Source: Lysobacterales bacterium (GTDB lineage Bacteria; Pseudomonadota; Gammaproteobacteria; Xanthomonadales; Rhodanobacteraceae). Taken from it: a stretch of DNA of 64,000 nt. The notes below the pieces were generated by a model. That model did not search any database. It had not been told where the DNA came from and was given only the letters and a program-made list of their open reading frames with translations. Below are positions 59,289-64,000 of this stretch, piece after piece. Both the position numbers and the translations under genes were made by a program. Every line of letters begins with the position of its first letter. Position 1 is the first letter of the stretch. The DNA lies in contig JADKJL010000013.1 in assembly GCA_016721015.1 (NCBI GenBank), positions 248,001-312,000 of the forward strand. The letters run 5' to 3'.

Positions 59289-60638
59289 GTGCATAAGCGC
59301 TACTTCGGCACCGACGGCATTCGTGGCCGGGTTGGCGAGTGGCCGATCACGGCCGAGTTCATGCTCAAGCTCGGTCGCGCGATGGGCAAGGTGTTGCAGG
59401 TCGATACGGAAAAGCCTGTCGTCCTGATCGGCAAGGACACGCGGGTTTCCGGCTACATGTTTGAGTCCGCGCTCGAAGCCGGTCTGCTCGCGGCGGGCGC
59501 CGACGTGCGCCTGCTCGGGCCGATGCCGACTCCCGGGGTCGCCTACCTGACCCGCTCGATGCGCGCCGATGCCGGCATCGTCATCAGCGCCTCGCACAAT
59601 CCGCACCAGGACAATGGCATCAAGTTCTTTTCGGCGATCGGCGAAAAGCTTGCTGATGCGGTCGAACTGGCCATCGAAGCGGAGTTGGAGCAGCCTTTTT
59701 CAACGGTCGAATCGGAAGCCATCGGCAAGGCCATGCGCATCGATGATGCCTCGGCGCGCTATCTGGAATTCTGCAAATCGACGGTGCCACGCTCGTTCAA
59801 CCTGCATGGCATGAGCATCGTCGTCGATTGCGCGCACGGGGCGACTTATCAGATCGCGCCGAAAATGTTCAGTGAACTCGGCGCAACCGTCAGCGCGATC
59901 GGCAACCGGCCCGACGGCCTCAACATCAATCGTGACTGCGGATCGACCAGCCCAGGCGCCTTGAGTCGCGCGGTTGTCGAAACCGGTGCCGATCTCGGCA
60001 TCGCCTTCGACGGCGACGGAGATCGGTTGCAGATGGTCGATCACGCAGGCCGCATCGTCGACGGTGACGAACTGCTCTACATCCTCGCCCTCGACTGGGT
60101 TGCGCAGGGACGCCTGACCGGCCCGCTGGTCGGCACGCTGATGAGCAACTTCGGTCTTGAGCAGGCGATGGCGGAGATCGGCGTGCCCTTCATGCGCACC
60201 CAGGTCGGCGACCGCTATGTGATGCAGGCTTTGCGCGAGCACGCGGGCGTGCTCGGCGGCGAGACATCGGGCCACATCCTCTGCCTCGATCGGGTCTCCA
60301 CCGGGGATGCCATCGTCAGCGCGCTGCAGGTTCTCGAAGCGCTCGCACGCAGTGGCCAGACCCTGGCCGAAGCGGCCGCCGGCATGTGCAAGGTGCCGCA
60401 GACCACCGTCAATATCCGCGCCAGCGGCGGCAAGGCCCTGGTCGCCGATGCCGAGGTGCAGCGTGTTCTGGCTGGCATGCAGGCAAGACTGGCCGGACAT
60501 GGTCGGGTCGTCTTGCGTCCGTCCGGCACCGAACCGCTGGTTCGGGTCACGGTCGAGGCACTCGATGCCGACCTGGTCTCCCGCCTCGTCGATGAGCTGG
60601 CCAGTGCCGTGCGCGACGCGCAGTCGCGCGTTTCCTGA
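59289..60638 (+). CDS. glmM: Phosphoglucosamine mutase
   Basis: A 449-residue phosphohexomutase making glucosamine-1-phosphate for UDP-GlcNAc, hence peptidoglycan and LPS. It has FGTDGIRGRVG at the N-terminus, the phosphoserine loop ISASHNPHQDNGIKFF (active Ser about residue 101), the metal loop FDGDGDRLQMV and the sugar-binding GGETSGH (GEXSGH). The start is GTG at 59289, directly next to a repeat unit (ATTCCCGTG), and no Shine-Dalgarno is visible. Confidence 0.95.
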   Translation: MHKRYFGTDGIRGRVGEWPITAEFMLKLGRAMGKVLQVDTEKPVVLIGKDTRVSGYMFESALEAGLLAAGADVRLLGPMPTPGVAYLTRSMRADAGIVISASHNPHQDNGIKFFSAIGEKLADAVELAIEAELEQPFSTVESEAIGKAMRIDDASARYLEFCKSTVPRSFNLHGMSIVVDCAHGATYQIAPKMFSELGATVSAIGNRPDGLNINRDCGSTSPGALSRAVVETGADLGIAFDGDGDRLQMVDHAGRIVDGDELLYILALDWVAQGRLTGPLVGTLMSNFGLEQAMAEIGVPFMRTQVGDRYVMQALREHAGVLGGETSGHILCLDRVSTGDAIVSALQVLEALARSGQTLAEAAAGMCKVPQTTVNIRASGGKALVADAEVQRVLAGMQARLAGHGRVVLRPSGTEPLVRVTVEALDADLVSRLVDELASAVRDAQSRVS

Positions 60639-60747
60639 GCACTCGTGGAATAATTGCGCGAGCCTTGAGCGAACCCGCCCGACCGGATTCTCCGCAACCC
60701 ATCAGATTGATGCCCGCAGACTGGCATGCAGGCACAGGAAGCCGCCG

Positions 60748-61683
60748 ATGAAACACGTCCCGACCCTGGATATCCGACGTTACGATTCCGATCGTGATGC
60801 GTTTGTCGCCGAACTCGGCGCGGCCTACCGTGAATTCGGCTTCTGCTGCATCAGCGGCCACGGCATTCCGAAAACCGATATCGATTCGGCCTACCAGGTT
60901 TTCCAGGCATTTTTTGCCTTGCCGGACGAGGTCAAACGGAAATATCACCAGCCTGGCATGGGCGGCGCGCGCGGCTACACGGCGTTCGGCGTGGAAACGG
61001 CGAAGGATTCGAAATTCGCCGATCTCAAGGAGTTCTGGCACATCGGTCGCGAGATTCCACGTGATTCGAAATACGCCGAGGTCATGCCACCGAATGTCTG
61101 GCCCACTGAAGTCGACGGATTCCAGGAGCACGGCTACGGCTTGTACGAGGCACTCGATGCGCTCGGCACTCGCGTGTTGCGTGCGCTCGCCCTGCATATC
61201 GGCCTGGCCGAGGATTTCTTTGCCGACAAGACCAACTTTGGCAACTCGATCCTGCGCCCGATCCACTATCCGCCGATCACGACGACCGATATCCCGAACG
61301 TCCGCGCCGGTGCGCATGAAGACATCAATTTCATCACCCTGCTGGTCGGTGCCAGCGCCGCCGGGCTCGAAGTGCTGACCCGCGAAGGACGCTGGTTGCC
61401 AATCACCACCGAGGGCGACGCCATCGTCGTCAACATCGGCGACATGCTCCAGCGTCTGACCAATCACGTCTATCCGTCGACAACCCACCGGGTGACCAAT
61501 CCGCAGGGCGAGATGGCCCGCCAGCCGCGCTATTCCGTGCCGTTCTTCCTGCATCCGAACCCGGATGTGGTGCTGGACGTGCTGCCATCCTGCGTCAGCG
61601 CCGGGAATCCGAGCCGCTATCCGACCTCGATCACCTCGCACGAATACCTGCTAGAGCGCCTGCGCGAAATCAAGCTGATCTGA
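60748..61683 (+). CDS. 2-oxoglutarate/Fe(II)-dependent oxygenase (isopenicillin N synthase-like)
   Basis: A 311-residue protein. The N-terminal DIOX_N-type segment (FGFCCISGHGIPKTDID) and the catalytic double-stranded beta-helix domain are both present. Iron ligands are H-x-D in GAHEDINFITLL (about residues 191-193) and the distal His in YPSTTHRVTNP. An Arg in the RQPRYSVPFF segment is the usual 2OG anchor. The start at 60748 follows AGGAA. Substrate unknown. It overlaps the next gene start (TGATG). Confidence 0.88.
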   Translation: MKHVPTLDIRRYDSDRDAFVAELGAAYREFGFCCISGHGIPKTDIDSAYQVFQAFFALPDEVKRKYHQPGMGGARGYTAFGVETAKDSKFADLKEFWHIGREIPRDSKYAEVMPPNVWPTEVDGFQEHGYGLYEALDALGTRVLRALALHIGLAEDFFADKTNFGNSILRPIHYPPITTTDIPNVRAGAHEDINFITLLVGASAAGLEVLTREGRWLPITTEGDAIVVNIGDMLQRLTNHVYPSTTHRVTNPQGEMARQPRYSVPFFLHPNPDVVLDVLPSCVSAGNPSRYPTSITSHEYLLERLREIKLI

Positions 61684-63371
61684 TGCAACGCGAGGATCGA
61701 GTCATCGGCAAGCGCGCGTGGCTGCTGCTGGCTGGCGTGCTGATGTTTGCGGCGATCGCGGCAATGCGCGGCACGTTTGGCGGCACCTTCATATTCGACG
61801 ATTACTCGCTGCTCGCCCTGCCGCGCTTCTTTGATAATCCGCTGCTGCCGTTCTGGCACGAGCATGTCGAGGGCGGTTTGCACTATCGGCCGATGGGCTT
61901 GGCCTTGTGGTGGATCAGCGAGCGTCTGTTCGGTTCCACGCCATGGCCGCATTACCTGCTCAACGCCGCCTTGCTCGGAGCGGTTGCCATCTCGCTGTGG
62001 CGGGTTGTTGCCCTTGTCTCGGCGCGCGAGGGTCTGGCCTTCGCATTGGCGTTGATCTTTGTCGTTCATCCGATAGCGACTGGCACCACGGCGTGGTTGT
62101 CGAACCGCTTCGAATTGTTGGCCGCACTGTTTGGCCTGCTTGCGCTCGGTCAGGCCTGGCGCTATCGCACCTTGCAAAGCAACTCGTCCCTCGTGGCTGC
62201 GCTGATCCTGTTCGCCTGTGGCTTGTGCGCGAAGGAAAACACGGTCGCGCTGATATCTGCGGCATTCGTGTTCTGGTGGTGGCCAACGGTGGCTCGCCCC
62301 GCCTGGTTCGATCGGCGCCAGCTCGCCTGTCTGTGGCTGGTTGCACTGGTCGTGCTCTGGTTGATGGTGCGCAAGGCGGTGCTCTCCGCGCACGGCACCG
62401 ACGCGCTGTTCGCGGCCAAGCCGGCGTGGCTGCTGTTCCGTGACGGCATGAGTGCCTGGTTGTTCAAGCTGCCGAGTTACCTGCTGCTGATTCCGCGCCT
62501 CGGTCTCGCGACCGGTATTGCATTTGCTTTGGGCGGAATCTGTTTGATGGCATTCGCCCTGCGTGGTGCGCGCCAGAACTGGGCACCCGACCGCGTTGCG
62601 ATCCTGTCCGCCGGCCTCGCCATCGTCGCAGTCGCGGCGATCGTGCAGTGGCCGCGCACCGGCCTCGTCCTGATGAACCTGAAGTTTGGCTCCGATGCCT
62701 TCCTGGATGTGCTGGCCGCACGCTACTACTTCATGGCGGCGCTGGGTTTCATCGTCGTCATCGCGGCGTTGTCAGCGAGTTCACCCCGGGTCGGTTCCGG
62801 ATCGACTCAACGCGGGCTGGCCTGGGTCACGACCGGGTTGTTGCTGATCCCGTTGTTTGCGGTTTCCCAGCATTTGAGCCGCAGTTATCGTGGCGCGACG
62901 CTCGAGCAGGCACGCTTCGATCGCGCCGCCGTCGACGCGATCGACCAGCGCACTCTGCCGGCGAACGATTGCCAGATCTACCTGCTTGGCACCGACAGCA
63001 AACTTTTTGGTTTCTACGCCGATCCGGCGGTGAAGGCGCTAACCCTGCATCTCGCCGAAGTCTCGCGCTGTTTCATTCAGACCGAAATTGCACCGTGGTA
63101 CCACCTTGTCGCCGCCTCGGAGGTGGAACGTGCTCACTCGGCACCGTTTACACCGGTTCGTGTTGGCGATGACAATCTCGCCCCGATCGTGCTCGGTGAT
63201 GGCGCGCTGTTGTTCGTCAACACGCCCCCTGATGCCAAACCACCACTCGGATCAGGCAGCGTCTTTCTCGCCTGGCAAGACGGCGCCTTTGTCGACATCG
63301 GCGACGAGGTGAGGGCGGGGCGTCGGACGATTCCTTTCGCCTGCTTCCGGCCACCGAGCCAATGCCCGTGA
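61683..63371 (+). CDS. Multi-pass membrane protein, GT-C glycosyltransferase-like
   Basis: A 562-residue protein with about eleven hydrophobic helices in the first 400 residues and a soluble C-terminal part. The first extracytoplasmic loop FIFDDYSLLALPRFFDNPLL contains the adjacent acidic residues (DD) typical of GT-C catalytic loops, followed by LHYRPMGLALWWISERLF. This suggests transfer of a sugar from a polyprenyl carrier, but no specific family can be assigned. A paralogue follows 64 bases downstream. Confidence 0.7.
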   Translation: MQREDRVIGKRAWLLLAGVLMFAAIAAMRGTFGGTFIFDDYSLLALPRFFDNPLLPFWHEHVEGGLHYRPMGLALWWISERLFGSTPWPHYLLNAALLGAVAISLWRVVALVSAREGLAFALALIFVVHPIATGTTAWLSNRFELLAALFGLLALGQAWRYRTLQSNSSLVAALILFACGLCAKENTVALISAAFVFWWWPTVARPAWFDRRQLACLWLVALVVLWLMVRKAVLSAHGTDALFAAKPAWLLFRDGMSAWLFKLPSYLLLIPRLGLATGIAFALGGICLMAFALRGARQNWAPDRVAILSAGLAIVAVAAIVQWPRTGLVLMNLKFGSDAFLDVLAARYYFMAALGFIVVIAALSASSPRVGSGSTQRGLAWVTTGLLLIPLFAVSQHLSRSYRGATLEQARFDRAAVDAIDQRTLPANDCQIYLLGTDSKLFGFYADPAVKALTLHLAEVSRCFIQTEIAPWYHLVAASEVERAHSAPFTPVRVGDDNLAPIVLGDGALLFVNTPPDAKPPLGSGSVFLAWQDGAFVDIGDEVRAGRRTIPFACFRPPSQCP

Positions 63372-63435
63372 CGGCATTGACTGCAGGCTCACTTCATCAT
63401 CGGCCTGACATTCCCCCATATGGGAAGCTGAAAGC

Positions 63436-64000
63436 GTGAGCACGGAAACGCGAAGCGGGTTTTCGCGCATCCGGAAGTCGAAGCCTGATTGGCGGTTCGG
63501 CATCACGATCGCGCTCATCGCCATCGCCCTCGCAACGGTGTTCCGTGCCGCGTTCTCGGCCTATTTCCTGCTCGACGATTTCGGCATGTTGTCGATCGTG
63601 CGCTTTCTCGACAATCCGTTTGAGCCTTTCGCACGCAACCATATTCCGGGCGGAATCTATTACCGGCCGGTCGGCATGTTGTTCTGGTGGCTGAGTGAAC
63701 GATGGTTCGGAGCGGAAGCATTCGCGCATTATCTGATCAACCTGCTGTTGCATGCGGCAGTCGCGGTTGCATTGGGATCGCTGGTTGCACGCCTTTGTGG
63801 CAATCGCTGGGTCGGCTTGATTGCCGGCGCCTGCTTTGTCCTGCACCCGATCGGCATTGGTACATCGCTGTGGTTGTCTGATCGATTCGATCTGCTCGCC
63901 TTGTTGTTTGGGACTCTCGGTTTGCGTGCGGCGCTCGATTTCAGTCGATCTGGAGCGCGACGATCGCTCTGGCTCATGCTCGGTCTTCTGGGCATCAGTC
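63436..64000 (+). CDS. Second GT-C-like membrane protein (cut by window end)
   Basis: GTG start at 63436; 188 codons are visible before the window ends. The sequence parallels the previous gene: AYFLLDDFGMLSIVRFLDNP corresponds to TFIFDDYSLLALPRFFDNP, and GIYYRPVGMLFWWLSERWFG to LHYRPMGLALWWISERLFG, followed by HYLINLLLHAA and VLHPIGIGTSLWLSDRFDLL. Clearly a tandem paralogue. The 64-base gap between them shows no feature. Confidence 0.75.
   Translation, partial: MSTETRSGFSRIRKSKPDWRFGITIALIAIALATVFRAAFSAYFLLDDFGMLSIVRFLDNPFEPFARNHIPGGIYYRPVGMLFWWLSERWFGAEAFAHYLINLLLHAAVAVALGSLVARLCGNRWVGLIAGACFVLHPIGIGTSLWLSDRFDLLALLFGTLGLRAALDFSRSGARRSLWLMLGLLGIS

Overview
This window looks chromosomal and comes from a fairly GC-rich gammaproteobacterium of the Lysobacterales (Xanthomonadales). 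The strongest taxonomic marker is the arginine cluster at 16.7-26.4 kb. It has the order argF'-argG-argE'-argB-argC-argH-proB-proA, with an N-acetylornithine (not ornithine) carbamoyltransferase and a fused N-acetylglutamate kinase/synthase, as known from Xanthomonas. A C-terminal IFSNGFD ending on one secreted protein hints at the Rhodanobacteraceae/Dokdonella side of the order, but that is only an impression.

Layout. 1-11.3 kb: the S10-spc-alpha ribosomal protein cluster from the end of rpsS through secY, rpsM-rpsK-rpsD-rpoA and rplQ. Repeats interrupt it at two places, and an unusual 394-base hairpin-rich, internally duplicated gap separates rpoA from rplQ. 11.4-16.2 kb: dsbB, a class II DAHP synthase, sufE and cysS on the minus strand, and a glycine-zipper surface protein. 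16.2-26.4 kb: a possible attenuator (a 34-codon Arg-containing reading frame, alternative pairing and a terminator), a 94-bp tandem repeat, then the arginine/proline genes, mostly overlapping by 4-8 bases. 26.4-38.8 kb: a PIG-L deacetylase, a DUF1295 membrane protein, a periplasmic molybdenum hydroxylase pair, a Rieske oxygenase, a renal-type dipeptidase, a secreted repeat protein and a large CadC-like regulator with a TPR-rich half.

38.8-43.75 kb is an accessory patch. An IS630-family element with a slippery A8 tract sits in the 3' end of the CadC-like gene. It is followed by visibly more AT-rich DNA with a RES-domain toxin (frame disrupted near its start), a MazE/MazF pair, a Fic protein and a tRNA-Pro. 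43.9-47.5 kb: hisS, a long histidine-ammonia-lyase-type enzyme and a Rieske ferredoxin in one overlapping operon. 47.5-48.1 kb is a gene-free cluster of REP-type palindromes.

48.1-64 kb returns to housekeeping genes: a one-domain asparaginase-like protein, an AidB-like acyl-CoA dehydrogenase, DUF2069, wrbA, a YihY/BrkB membrane protein, a TlpA-like thioredoxin, acylphosphatase, a PHB depolymerase, a methyltransferase, an M23 peptidase, dihydroorotase, yidD, a DksA-like protein with two compensating frameshifts in its Lys/Ala/Pro-rich tail, glmM, a 2OG-Fe(II) oxygenase, and two tandem paralogous membrane glycosyltransferase-like proteins, the second cut by the window end.

The signals I consider most likely to be new are the duplicated covarying hairpin element between rpoA and rplQ, the attenuator-like leader before argF', a dispersed heptameric inverted-repeat family that enters coding sequence at the argF'/argG junction, and the compensated frameshift in the DksA-like gene.
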